Under the pieces are notes generated by a model. That model searched no databases and was not told the origin of the DNA. It was given only the letters and a program-made list of their open reading frames with translations. The position numbers and the translations under genes are program-made. Shown here one piece after another: positions 49,922 to 58,847 of a DNA stretch of 64,000 nucleotides. Position 1 is the stretch's first letter; each line of letters begins with the position of its first letter. The stretch lies in NCBI RefSeq assembly GCF_036013915.1, contig NZ_CP107899.1, forward strand, positions 3,534,001 through 3,598,000. The letters are read 5' to 3'. The stretch is from Streptomyces sp. NBC_00464. Lineage in GTDB: Bacteria > Actinomycetota > Actinomycetes > Streptomycetales > Streptomycetaceae.

Positions 49922-50458
49922 ATGTCTGGGGGTCCCGTGGCCGCACGGAGTCAGTACCAGGAACTGGCCCGGCAGCTCAGCGCCGTCGGCGCCGTCAAAC
50001 GGGGCCTGGCCCGCATCCTCCCGGCTGAATGCCCCGCCGGCTCGGCGGCCGTACTGGCCCTGCTGAGTCAGCACGGTGAAATGCGGATCAGCAGACTGGC
50101 CGAACTCCTCTCTGTCGACATGTCGGTGACCAGCCGACACGTCGCTCACGTGGCGGAACGCGGCTGGATCGAACGGTCCCCGGACCCGGCGGACAAGCGC
50201 TCCCGCATCCTGCGGCTGACCCCCGCGGGCGAGGGCGTGCTCGACGATCTGAACTGCCGGACGACCGAAATGTTCGCCCACAACCTTCAGGATTGGTCCG
50301 ACGAAGAGGTCGGACAGCTCAACACGTTGTTGGCCCGGCTGCGCGACAGCTTCTCCTGTCGCGGCTCCGGCGGGTGCGCCCCCGGAAAGCACAGCGGGGA
50401 CTGCCGCTACCGGCACACCGACAGCCACGACGGCTCGTACACCCGTACACCCGTGTAA
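49922..50458 (+). CDS. MarR-family transcriptional regulator
   Basis: 178 residues from the ATG at 49922; ATGs at 49889 and 49910 fall in the promoter or at the expected transcript start. Winged helix about 45-110 (MRISRLAELLSVDMSVTSRH, then RSPDPADKRSRILRLT). The C-terminal tail is unusual: Cys and His are concentrated (SCRGSGGCAPGKHSGDC, then YRHTDSHDGS), a possible metal or thiol sensor. It is 23 bp upstream of the exporter gene, so it likely autoregulates and controls export. Confidence 0.87.
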   Translation: MSGGPVAARSQYQELARQLSAVGAVKRGLARILPAECPAGSAAVLALLSQHGEMRISRLAELLSVDMSVTSRHVAHVAERGWIERSPDPADKRSRILRLTPAGEGVLDDLNCRTTEMFAHNLQDWSDEEVGQLNTLLARLRDSFSCRGSGGCAPGKHSGDCRYRHTDSHDGSYTRTPV

Positions 50459-50481
50459 CAGAAGCAAAGAGAAGGAATTAA

Positions 50482-52947
50482 ATGGCTACGACCACACCAA
50501 CCGGTGTGCGGGGCGGCCACGCCAAGCACGGAGGGAACGACTCCTCCGACGGCACGCCGATGACACACCGGCAGATCATGGAAGCGCTCACCGGGCTGAT
50601 GCTCGGCATGTTCGTCGCGATTCTGTCGTCCACCGTCGTCACCAACGCCCTGCCGGAGATCATCTCCGACCTCGGCGGCGGCCAGAGCGCCTACACCTGG
50701 GTCGTCACGGCCTCGCTGCTGGCCATGACGGCGACCACCCCCCTGTGGGGCAAGCTCTCCGACCTGTTCAGCAAGAAGCTGCTGGTCCAGATAGCACTCG
50801 TCATCTACGTCGCCGGTTCGGTCGTCGCCGGTATGGCGACCAGCAGCGGCATGCTGATCGCCTGCCGTGTGGTGCAGGGCATCGGCGTCGGCGGTCTCTC
50901 CGCCCTCGCCCAGATCGTGATGGCCGCGATGATCGCCCCGCGCGAGCGCGGTCGCTACAGCGGCTACCTCGGCGCGGTCTTCGCCGTCGCCACCGTCGGC
51001 GGCCCGCTGCTCGGCGGTGTCATCACCGACACCAGCTGGATGGGCTGGCGCTGGTGCTTCTACGTCGGTGTGCCGTTCGCGGCCATCGCCCTCGTCGTGC
51101 TCCAGAAGACCCTGAAGCTCCCGGTCGTCAAGCGCGAGGTCAAGGTCGACTGGACCGGCGCCTTCTTCATCAGCGCCGCCGTCTCGCTGCTGCTCCTGTG
51201 GGTCACCTTCGCGGGCGACAAGTACGACTGGATGTCCTGGCAGACCGGTGCGATGCTCGCGGGCGCCCTGGTCCTCACCCTGCTCTTCGTCTTCACCGAG
51301 TCCAGGGCCAGTGAGCCGATCATCCCGCTGCGGCTGTTCCGCAACCGGACCATCACGCTCGCCTCGCTCGCCTCGCTGTTCGTCGGTGTCTCGATGTTCG
51401 CGGGAACCGTCTTCTTCAGCCAGTACTTCCAGCTGGCGCGCGGCAAGTCGCCGACGATGTCCGGTGTGATGACGATCCCGATGATCGCGGGTCTCTTCCT
51501 CTCCTCGACCCTCTCGGGCCAGATCATCACCAAGACGGGCCGCTGGAAGGCCTGGCTGGTCAGCGGCGGATTCCTGATCACGGCCGGACTCGGCATGCTC
51601 GGCACCATCCGGTACGACACCGAGTACTGGCACATCGCGATCTTCATGTTCGTGATGGGTCTCGGCATCGGCATGATGATGCAGAACCTGGTGCTCGCCA
51701 CCCAGAACCAGGTCGACCCCGCCGACCTCGGTTCGGCCAGCTCCGTCGTCACGTTCTTCCGTTCGCTCGGTGGCGCGATCGGCGTCTCGGCACTGGGCGC
51801 CGTCATGGCGAACCGGGTCACCCACTACGTCAAGGACGGCCTGACGGACCTCGGTCCCCAGGGCGCGTCCATGGGCACCGGCGGCGGGGGCATCCCCGAC
51901 CTGGACGCGCTGCCCGCGCCGATCCGTACGGTCGTGGAGAGCGCCTACGGACACGGCGTCGGTGACGTCTTCCTGTACGCCGCCCCGGCGGCGCTGATCG
52001 CCTTCCTGATCACGATCTTCATCAAGGAGGTCGCGCTGAAGACGAGGGCCGCCAACGACGCTCCGGTCGAGGCCGCGGCGCTCGCCGAGGTCCCGTCCGG
52101 TACGGGCGCCCTGGTCTCCGAGGGAGCCGCCGGCGTCACCGCCGTCGACACCCTGGTGGACGCTCCGGTGGCGACCGTGCAGGGCACCGCGGTCCGCGGT
52201 GTGGTGCGCGGCGCCGAGGGCGCACCCGTCGGCCGGGCCGCCGTCACGCTGATCTCGCTGGGCGGCCGGCAGCTGGGCATCTCGGTCGCGCAGGCCGACG
52301 GCAGCTACGGTCTGGACGCCCCGGGCACCGGCTCGTACGTGCTGATCGCGTCGGCCGACGGCTTCCAGCCGCAGGCGTCGACCGTGGTCGTCGGCGACGA
52401 GCCGCTCACGTACGACATCCTGCTCGCCGGTACGAGCGGCCTGGCCGGAACCGTGCGGGCCGCCGAGGGCGGTACGCCCGTCGAGGGCGCCATGGTCATC
52501 GTGACCGATGTGCGCGGCGACGTACTGGCCACCGGCAAGTCCGGCGATGCGGGCGAGTTCACCTTCGGTGAGCTGGTCCCGGGTGCGGTGACCGTCGCGG
52601 TCAACGCGGCCGGCTTCCGTCCCATGGCGCTGCCCGTGGAGATCGGCGGCCAGGGTGTCACCCGGGTCGACGCCGCACTGCAGTCCGGTGCGCTGGTCCA
52701 GGGTGTGGTGCGGGCCGGTTCCGGCCGGCAGCCGCTGCCCGACGCGCGCGTCACGCTGGTCGACGCGGCCGGCAACGTGATCGCCACCTCGACGACCGGG
52801 GAGGACGGGGCGTACGCCTTCGCCGACCTGGACGCGGGCGAGTACTCGGTCATCGCGACCGGTTACCCGCCGGTGGCCGGCGCCCTGACCGTGGCCGGTC
52901 GCGGGGTCGACGGCCACGACATCGAGCTCGCCCACCCGGGCGCGTAA
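50482..52947 (+). CDS. MFS drug exporter (DHA2, 14 TM) fused to three carboxypeptidase-regulatory-like domains
   Basis: 821 residues. Residues 25-525 are an EmrB/QacA-type proton antiporter (motif A GKLSDLFSKK, motif C-like GGPLLGGVITD). After the last membrane helix (AALIAFLITIFIKE) come about 300 residues with three beta-sandwich repeats, each with GVVRGAEGAPVGRAAVTL-like and DGSYGLDAPGTGSYVL-like strands, typical of CarboxypepD_reg domains. The location would be cytoplasmic for a 14-TM protein. Start ATG with GAAGGAATT upstream, 23 bp after marR. Substrate unknown. Confidence 0.9.
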   Translation: MATTTPTGVRGGHAKHGGNDSSDGTPMTHRQIMEALTGLMLGMFVAILSSTVVTNALPEIISDLGGGQSAYTWVVTASLLAMTATTPLWGKLSDLFSKKLLVQIALVIYVAGSVVAGMATSSGMLIACRVVQGIGVGGLSALAQIVMAAMIAPRERGRYSGYLGAVFAVATVGGPLLGGVITDTSWMGWRWCFYVGVPFAAIALVVLQKTLKLPVVKREVKVDWTGAFFISAAVSLLLLWVTFAGDKYDWMSWQTGAMLAGALVLTLLFVFTESRASEPIIPLRLFRNRTITLASLASLFVGVSMFAGTVFFSQYFQLARGKSPTMSGVMTIPMIAGLFLSSTLSGQIITKTGRWKAWLVSGGFLITAGLGMLGTIRYDTEYWHIAIFMFVMGLGIGMMMQNLVLATQNQVDPADLGSASSVVTFFRSLGGAIGVSALGAVMANRVTHYVKDGLTDLGPQGASMGTGGGGIPDLDALPAPIRTVVESAYGHGVGDVFLYAAPAALIAFLITIFIKEVALKTRAANDAPVEAAALAEVPSGTGALVSEGAAGVTAVDTLVDAPVATVQGTAVRGVVRGAEGAPVGRAAVTLISLGGRQLGISVAQADGSYGLDAPGTGSYVLIASADGFQPQASTVVVGDEPLTYDILLAGTSGLAGTVRAAEGGTPVEGAMVIVTDVRGDVLATGKSGDAGEFTFGELVPGAVTVAVNAAGFRPMALPVEIGGQGVTRVDAALQSGALVQGVVRAGSGRQPLPDARVTLVDAAGNVIATSTTGEDGAYAFADLDAGEYSVIATGYPPVAGALTVAGRGVDGHDIELAHPGA

Positions 52948-53040
52948 CCGATCCGGGGAAACCCGGACGCAAGACCCCTGGCGGGACGGCACTTCGAGCG
53001 GAGAGTCTGTCCCGGCCGGCGGAAAATGGGCCCCGGCGGT

Positions 53041-53074
53041 GGGGACGGCAGGCAGGGGACGGCCTGCCGTCCCC
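53041..53074 (+). terminator. Hairpin terminator after the exporter gene
   Basis: A 13-bp perfect stem (GGGGACGGCAGGC) with an 8-nt loop, between the exporter and the YceI-like gene. Confidence 0.8.
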
Positions 53075-53146
53075 GCCCCGGGGCCCGACTCATTGAGTGA
53101 CCCGTTCCTTGAGGGGGCGGGGCATTGAGCAAGGAGAGAAAACGGG

Positions 53147-53965
53147 ATGGGACTTCGCGCACAGGTACGCACGCGGGACGGCTGGGCCGTCCAGCACGCG
53201 GTCGTGACGGTCACCGACATGACCGGTACGCAGGTGCTGCGGGCCGCCGCCGACGAGGACGGGACGGTGCGCACCGACGCCCCGCTGTCCGCCGGCGCGT
53301 ACACCGTGATCGTGACAGCGGTCGGGTACGCCCCCGCCGCCTCCACCGCCCTCGTCACGGCGAGCGGCCGGGTCGAGGCCGGCACGGTGGTGCTGGCCCG
53401 CCAGGGCGGCGTGGAGCTGCCGCCGCCGGGCGCCTGGTCGCTGGATCCGGCGCACTCCTCGGTGGGCGCGGTCGCGCAGCACCTGGGGATCTCCAGCGTG
53501 CACGGCCGGTTCACCGATTTCGGCGGCCGGATCGAGATCGCCGAGGACATCCAGCGCTCCCGGGTGGACGCGGTCATCAACGCGGCGAGCATCGACACCG
53601 GCAACGGCATGCGGGACAAGCACCTGCGCTCGCCGGACTTCCTGGACACCGAGCGGTTCCCGGAGATCACCTACCGCTCCAGCGGGCTGACTCCGGCCGG
53701 ACCCGACCGCTGGACCGTGCACGGCGAGCTGTCGCTGCACGGCGTGGAGCGTCCGGTCGACCTGGACCTGAGCTACCTCGGCACCGGCCCGGACCCGTGG
53801 GGCGGCGTCCGCGCGGCGTTCAGCGCCACGGCCGAGCTGCGCCGTGAGGACTTCGCCATGAACTACAACCAGGTGGTCCAGGCGGGCATCTCGGCGATCG
53901 GTACGACGCTGCGGGTGGAGCTCGACATCCAGGCCGTGCAGGGCGATTCCCTGCCGACCGCCTGA
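53147..53965 (+). CDS. YceI-family protein with N-terminal carboxypeptidase-regulatory-like domain
   Basis: 272 residues. Residues 1-90 repeat the domain found three times in the exporter (AVVTVTDMTGTQVLRAAADE, then SAGAYTVIVTAVGY). Residues 97-265 are a YceI lipocalin-like barrel (WSLDPAHSSVGAVAQHLGIS; NAASIDTGNGMRDKHLRSPD; EITYRSS), known to bind polyprenoid-like lipids. No signal peptide, so cytoplasmic. ATG with AAGGAGAG upstream. The shared domain with the exporter suggests joint function. Confidence 0.9.
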   Translation: MGLRAQVRTRDGWAVQHAVVTVTDMTGTQVLRAAADEDGTVRTDAPLSAGAYTVIVTAVGYAPAASTALVTASGRVEAGTVVLARQGGVELPPPGAWSLDPAHSSVGAVAQHLGISSVHGRFTDFGGRIEIAEDIQRSRVDAVINAASIDTGNGMRDKHLRSPDFLDTERFPEITYRSSGLTPAGPDRWTVHGELSLHGVERPVDLDLSYLGTGPDPWGGVRAAFSATAELRREDFAMNYNQVVQAGISAIGTTLRVELDIQAVQGDSLPTA

Positions 53966-53989
53966 CCGCACGGTCGTAAGGTCGGTTCC

Positions 53990-54460
53990 ATGGCATCGAA
54001 CATCGCGACCAACACCGCCGTGGAACTCGACGACTTGCTGGCCTTCGTACGGCCCCGGCACCGGGCGATCCTGCTGACCACCCGGTCCGACGGCCGCCCC
54101 CAGGGCTCCCCGCTCACCTGCGGCGTCGACGACGCGGGCCGGATCGTCGTCTCGACGTATCCCGAACGGGCCAAGACCCGCAACGCGAAGCGGGACGAGC
54201 GGGTGAGCCTCATCGTCCTGTCGGACGAGTGGAACGGGCCCTGGGTCCAGATCGACGGCTCGGCCGAGGTGATCGACTCACCGGATTCGGTCGAGCCGCT
54301 CGTCGAGTACTTCCGGAACATCTCGGGGGAGCACCCCGACTGGGACGAGTACCGGGCGGCGATGGTGAAGCAGGGCAAGTCGATCATCCGTATCACCCCC
54401 GAGCGGTGGGGGCCGATCGCCACCGGCGGCTTCCCCGCCCACCTGGCCCCGGGCAGCTGA
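53990..54460 (+). CDS. PPOX-class F420-dependent oxidoreductase
   Basis: 156 residues, split-barrel flavin/deazaflavin fold (FVRPRHRAILLTTRSDGRPQ; GRIVVSTYPERAKTRN; WVQIDGSAEVID; RITPERWGP). Actinobacterial members use F420H2 for reduction of quinones, biliverdin or other substrates. ATG start, 24 bp after the YceI-like gene; 5 bp gap to the dehydrogenase. Substrate not predictable. Confidence 0.88.
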   Translation: MASNIATNTAVELDDLLAFVRPRHRAILLTTRSDGRPQGSPLTCGVDDAGRIVVSTYPERAKTRNAKRDERVSLIVLSDEWNGPWVQIDGSAEVIDSPDSVEPLVEYFRNISGEHPDWDEYRAAMVKQGKSIIRITPERWGPIATGGFPAHLAPGS

Positions 54461-54465
54461 CCGCT

Positions 54466-55392
54466 GTGACGCTCCCGCTGCCCGAACTGCTCACCCGGGC
54501 CCGGCTGCTGGCCGGGCCCGAGGTCGGCGATGCCGTGGCCAAGGCCCTGGAGCGGGCCGCCGGCCGCCCCGTGGAGCGCGGCGGCCCCGCCGACGGCGGT
54601 CCCTACGCGTATGTGGGGGCCGCGCTGCCCGAGGCGCTGCGCGGGGACGGTCTGTTGTGGTTCCACAGCGTGAACGCCGGTACGGACGCCCTGCTGGGCG
54701 CCGGGCCGTGGCCCGCAGGGGCGCTGCTCACCCGGACGGTGGGCCGGATGGGCGAGCGGATCGCCCAGTACGTGCTGGCCTGGGTGCTGGCGGAGTGCCA
54801 GTCGGTTCCGGAGTTCGCCGCGCAGCACGCCCGGGGTGAGTGGCGCCGGATCCCCTCGGAACTCGTGGCCGGGCAGACCGCTGTGGTGCACGGCACCGGC
54901 CGGATCGGCTCGGCTGTTGCCGGGCTGCTGCGGTCGTGCGGCATCCGGACGGTGGGCGTGGCCCGGACGCCACGCGAGGTGTTGCCGGGCTTCGACGCGA
55001 TGGCCCGCTCGGACGAGCCGGTGGCCGCCCGCTGGGTGGTGGCCGCGCTTCCGCTGACCGGGGCGACGGCCGGGTACTTCGGGGCGGACCGGTTCGCGGC
55101 CATGGGCGGGGCCACCTTCGTCAACGTGGGCCGCGGCGCGACCGTGGACCTGGGGGCGCTGGAGGCGGCGCTGCACGCGGGGACGGTGGGACGGGCGGTG
55201 CTCGATGTGCTGCCCGACGAGCCGGCCGCGCCCGGCGACCCCTGCTGGCGGCTGCCCCGTACGGTGATCACCTCGCACTCCGCGGGCATCACGGCGGACG
55301 ACGACGTCGTCACGGACTTCGCGGCCTGCCTGCGGGAGCTGACGGCGGGCCGGATCCCCGCACTCGCCGTGGACACGGCCCGCGGTTACTGA
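54466..55392 (+). CDS. D-isomer-specific 2-hydroxyacid dehydrogenase
   Basis: 308 residues, GTG at 54466. NAD-binding VVHGTGRIGSAVAGLL (about 140), catalytic Arg region AALPLTGATAG, NVGRGATVD, the DVLPDEPAAP acid and SHSAG His all present. Reversible reduction of 2-keto acids. Its end overlaps the TetR gene (convergent) by 7 bp. Probably one operon with the PPOX gene. Confidence 0.9.
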   Translation: MTLPLPELLTRARLLAGPEVGDAVAKALERAAGRPVERGGPADGGPYAYVGAALPEALRGDGLLWFHSVNAGTDALLGAGPWPAGALLTRTVGRMGERIAQYVLAWVLAECQSVPEFAAQHARGEWRRIPSELVAGQTAVVHGTGRIGSAVAGLLRSCGIRTVGVARTPREVLPGFDAMARSDEPVAARWVVAALPLTGATAGYFGADRFAAMGGATFVNVGRGATVDLGALEAALHAGTVGRAVLDVLPDEPAAPGDPCWRLPRTVITSHSAGITADDDVVTDFAACLRELTAGRIPALAVDTARGY

Positions 55393-56180
55393 CGGGGCCG
55401 GGTCTCCTCGCCGGGGGACAGCTCCCACTCACGCATCGCGTCGATCCCCGCGATCAGCAGGTCGAGTGCGAACGCGAAGTCCCGCTCGTGCATTTCGTGG
55501 ACGGTGTCGGCGCCCCGCGCCGCCATGAGGTCCTGCGAGTTCTCCACGATCGGGCCCAGCTGCGGCTGGCCCTGGATGGCCACCATCGCCTGCTGGAAGT
55601 ACTCGTCCTGGGTGAGCCCCGCCTCGGCGCTGCGCTGGGCGAACTGGCCCTCGACGGTGCCGAATCCGTACACGAACTGGAAGACCGCGGAGAGCGCGCC
55701 GGTCTGCTGCGACGGCGGCAGGCCGGTCGCACGGACCACGTCCTGGATGGCGTACGACATGAGCATCGCGTGCGGTCCCACGTTGAGGAACTTCCCGACG
55801 AGCGGGGAGACCCAGACGTGCCGGACCAGCAGGGCCCGGTAGGCCCTCGCCAGCGCACGCAGCCGGGTCTCCCAGGGCGCGTCCTCCTGCGGCGGGTCGA
55901 TCTCGCTGTAGACCGAGTCGAGGGCCAGCTCCAGCAGGTCGTCCTTGGTGTCGACGTACCAGTAGAGGGACATCGCCGTGACCTTCAGGTCGGCGGCGAG
56001 CCGGCGCATGGAGAACTTCGCGAGGCCCTCGGCGTCCAGCAGCCGGACCGTCGCGGCGGTGATCCGGTCACGGTCGAGTCCTGCGGGCTGGTCGGGTTTC
56101 CGGGTGCGCGACGGTGGCCGGTGGTTGAGCCACACGCTGGTCCGGGCAGGGTCCTTCGCGCGATCGGCCGCGGACACCAT
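55386..56180 (-). CDS. TetR/AcrR-family regulator
   Basis: 264 residues. HTH about 40-80 (RITAATVRLLDAEGLAKFSM, MRRLAADLKVTAMSLYWYV), then a TetR_C-type ligand domain. It lies downstream of and codirectional with the MFS exporter (94-bp gap), likely co-transcribed. The 35-bp dyad before that exporter is its probable operator. ATG at 56180; an extended basic N-terminus precedes the HTH. Confidence 0.9.
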   Translation of the reverse strand: MVSAADRAKDPARTSVWLNHRPPSRTRKPDQPAGLDRDRITAATVRLLDAEGLAKFSMRRLAADLKVTAMSLYWYVDTKDDLLELALDSVYSEIDPPQEDAPWETRLRALARAYRALLVRHVWVSPLVGKFLNVGPHAMLMSYAIQDVVRATGLPPSQQTGALSAVFQFVYGFGTVEGQFAQRSAEAGLTQDEYFQQAMVAIQGQPQLGPIVENSQDLMAARGADTVHEMHERDFAFALDLLIAGIDAMREWELSPGEETRPRQ

Positions 56181-56273
56181 GGCGCACTCCCTCGTCTTGC
56201 CGGCAGGACGAACCGGATACGTACCCCGTGCCCCAAAAACGGAGCCGTACGGTCCGGTACGTCCCGCCTGATG

Positions 56274-57797
56274 CTATGCCGCTGCCGCGGCCGAGTCAGC
56301 CCGAGCCGATTCTCCTCGCTCCGCCCGGCGCAGCAGCACTGCGGCCAGCAGTCCACCGGCCAGCACGGCCACCGCCCCCACCAGCATGCTGGTCTCCAGT
56401 CCGGAGGAGAACGCGTCCGTGATCCGCTGCCGTTCCCCGTCACCGCTCGCGGCGGCCAGGGCGGCGGGCAGCGAGGCCGCGCCGACGGCCGACGGAACGA
56501 GTGCGGCGAACCGGGAGTTCAGGACGGCGCCGAGCACCGCGACCCCGAGGCCGTTGCCGAATTCGGCGAGCGTGCCGTTGACCCCGGCGCCGACGCCGGC
56601 CTTCTCGGGCGGGATGGCGCTCATGATCGCGTTGGCCATGGCGGGCATGGCGAGCGCGATGCCCGCGCCCATCACGAGCAGACCGAACAGCGTCCCGCCG
56701 TAGCCGTCCCCGCCCAGCAGGGCGATCGCGGCCAGACCTGCGGCGAGCAGCCCCATGCCGGTGGCGATGGTGACGGGCGTACCGAGCTTCGGCACCAGCC
56801 GTGCGCCCAGCCCGGTGAGGTTGAGCGCGACGACGCTCAGGGCGAGCGGGGCCGTACGCAGGCCCGCTTCCAACGGCCCGTACCCGAGCACGAACTGGAG
56901 CTGCTGGGTGAGCAGGAACAGCGAGCCGCCCATCCCGAACGCGACCAGGATCGCGCCCGCGACCGCGCCGATGAACTTCTGGTTCCGGAAGAAGTGCATG
57001 TCCAGCATCGGATACGGGATGTGCAGCTCCCACAGCACGAATCCGGTGAGGACGGCGACCCCGACGAAGGCGGTCAGCAGCACCTGGCCGGAGGTCCAGC
57101 CGTGTCCGGGGCCGGAGATGATCGCGTACACGACCGCCGCCATCCCGATGGTGGAGAGCAGCGCGCCGAGCAGGTCGGGGCGCTCCCCGCTCGGGTTCTT
57201 CGACTCGGGGACCAGCCGCGCCACGGCCACCAGGCCGATCACGGCGACCGGGATGTTGATCAGGAAGATCGCACCCCACCAGAAGTGGTCGAGCATGACC
57301 CCGCCGATCAGCGGCCCGACGGCGAAGCCGAGTGAGCTGACGGTCGACCAGATGCCGATCGCCTTCACCCGTTCGGTCTCGTCGAAGATCTGGACGACGA
57401 CGGCGAGCGTCGTCGTCATCAGCAGCGCCCCGCCTATGCCCATGCCGGCCCGTGCGGCGATCAGTTGCGCGGACGACTGGGCGAGCCCGGCCACCAGCGA
57501 GCCGATGCCGAACAGGGCGAGACCGGCGATCAGCATCTTCTTGCGGCCGTAGCGGTCGGCGGAGCTGCCGGCGGTCAGCAGCAGTCCCGACTGCACGAGC
57601 GAGTAGGCGTTGATCATCCACTGCACATCGGCGGTGGAGGCGTCCAGCTCCCGGGTGAGGGAGGGGATCGCGACGTTGAGGACGGTGTTGTCGAGCAGCA
57701 CGGTGAGCTGGGCGAGGCAGATGACGCCGAGGATCAGCCAGCGCTGCGGGTGGCTCGATGGTGAGAGGTGGTTCTGCTCGGCGGCGGTCGCCGTCAT
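56274..57797 (-). CDS. MFS multidrug exporter (DHA2, EmrB/QacA type)
   Basis: 507 residues, 14 membrane helices. DNTVLNVAIPSL (D1-type motif in TM1), motif A GSSADRYGRKKML and motif C GFAVGPLIGGVM are clear. Proton-driven efflux of amphipathic drugs. The leftward promoter is covered by the TetR operator at 57850-57884. Followed by the tetR gene. Confidence 0.93.
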   Translation of the reverse strand: MTATAAEQNHLSPSSHPQRWLILGVICLAQLTVLLDNTVLNVAIPSLTRELDASTADVQWMINAYSLVQSGLLLTAGSSADRYGRKKMLIAGLALFGIGSLVAGLAQSSAQLIAARAGMGIGGALLMTTTLAVVVQIFDETERVKAIGIWSTVSSLGFAVGPLIGGVMLDHFWWGAIFLINIPVAVIGLVAVARLVPESKNPSGERPDLLGALLSTIGMAAVVYAIISGPGHGWTSGQVLLTAFVGVAVLTGFVLWELHIPYPMLDMHFFRNQKFIGAVAGAILVAFGMGGSLFLLTQQLQFVLGYGPLEAGLRTAPLALSVVALNLTGLGARLVPKLGTPVTIATGMGLLAAGLAAIALLGGDGYGGTLFGLLVMGAGIALAMPAMANAIMSAIPPEKAGVGAGVNGTLAEFGNGLGVAVLGAVLNSRFAALVPSAVGAASLPAALAAASGDGERQRITDAFSSGLETSMLVGAVAVLAGGLLAAVLLRRAERGESARADSAAAAA

Positions 57798-57849
57798 GCG
57801 GACTCCCGGGGCGTTGGGTCAGGACTTGTACGGGGACGGGAACGCGTCT

Positions 57850-57884
57850 TATACGGTGTACAGGAACACGCTGTACACCGTATA
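57850..57884. promoter_or_regulatory. TetR-type operator between the exporter and endonuclease-family genes
   Basis: A perfect 14-bp inverted repeat, TATACGGTGTACAG, with a 7-nt spacer (GAACACG) before its complement. On the minus strand the end gives TATAAG, a good -10 for the exporter. It could also repress the rightward gene at 57960. Confidence 0.85.
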
Positions 57885-57959
57885 GCCGTGCAGGGCCACG
57901 TACAACCGACTTTCCCGCGATACGGTGCCGATCACTGATCCGACAAGGGCTGGAGTGGC

Positions 57960-58823
57960 ATGTCACTGCGTCGTCGTACGGTGGAAGTCATGGTGGCCGC
58001 AGGCCTGTTGGGAACGGCTCTCGCCTCTCCCGCAGCAGCCGCGGGGCACGGTCCGGGGCAGCTGGTGCCCCTTCGCGTTGCCACGTACAACATCCATGCG
58101 GGGGCCGGCATGGACAACGTCTTCGATCTCGACCGGCAGGTGGCCGAGCTCCGCTCGCTGGACGCGGACGTGATCGGGCTCCAGGAGGTCGACGTCCACT
58201 GGGGCGACCGCAGTCAGAACCGGGACCTGGCGGCCGAGCTGGCCGAACGGCTGGGCATGCAGGTGTCGTTCGCCCCGATCTACAGCCTCGATCCGGTGAC
58301 GGCGGGGGCCCCCAGACGCGAGTTCGGTGTCGCGGTGCTGTCCCGGTACCGGATCGTGAGCGCGGAGAACCACGACATCACCCGGCTCTCCACCCAGGAC
58401 CCGAACCCGGTCCCGGCGCCCGCACCCGGCTTCGGCGAGGTGGTGCTGCGGGTGAAGGGGGTGCCCGTGCACGTGTACGCGACGCACCTCGACTACCGCG
58501 GCGACCCGTCCGTCCGCATCGCCCAGGTGGCCGACACCCGCCGGATCATGGCGGAGGACCAGAAGTCGGAGCGGCGGCCGGTGCACCAGATCCTGCTCGG
58601 CGACTTCAACGCGGCCCCGGCGGCTCCCGAGCTGGCCCCGCTGTGGGAGACGCTCACCGATGTGGAGCCCGGCGGCCCCACCTATCCGGCGCTGAACCCG
58701 GTGCAGCGGATCGACTACGTGGCGGTCTCGAAGGACACCGTGCGGGTACGCGACGCGGCGGTAGCCGAGACGCTCGCCTCGGACCACCGCCCTGTTGTCA
58801 CGGACCTGTTGCTGCGACGCTGA
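57960..58823 (+). CDS. Secreted endonuclease/exonuclease/phosphatase-family protein
   Basis: 287 residues. A twin-arginine-like signal (MSLRRRTVEVMVAAGLLG, cleavage near AAA). EEP motifs: YNIHAGAG, GLQEVD, YATHLDYRGD, GDFNAAP and the final SDHRPV. The family cleaves phosphodiester bonds in nucleic acids, phospholipids or inositides; the short size fits secreted phosphodiesterases. ATG at 57960. Convergent with the glycosyltransferase gene. Confidence 0.9.
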   Translation: MSLRRRTVEVMVAAGLLGTALASPAAAAGHGPGQLVPLRVATYNIHAGAGMDNVFDLDRQVAELRSLDADVIGLQEVDVHWGDRSQNRDLAAELAERLGMQVSFAPIYSLDPVTAGAPRREFGVAVLSRYRIVSAENHDITRLSTQDPNPVPAPAPGFGEVVLRVKGVPVHVYATHLDYRGDPSVRIAQVADTRRIMAEDQKSERRPVHQILLGDFNAAPAAPELAPLWETLTDVEPGGPTYPALNPVQRIDYVAVSKDTVRVRDAAVAETLASDHRPVVTDLLLRR

Positions 58824-58847
58824 ACTTCCTGAGTCCTGCTCCCGGCC

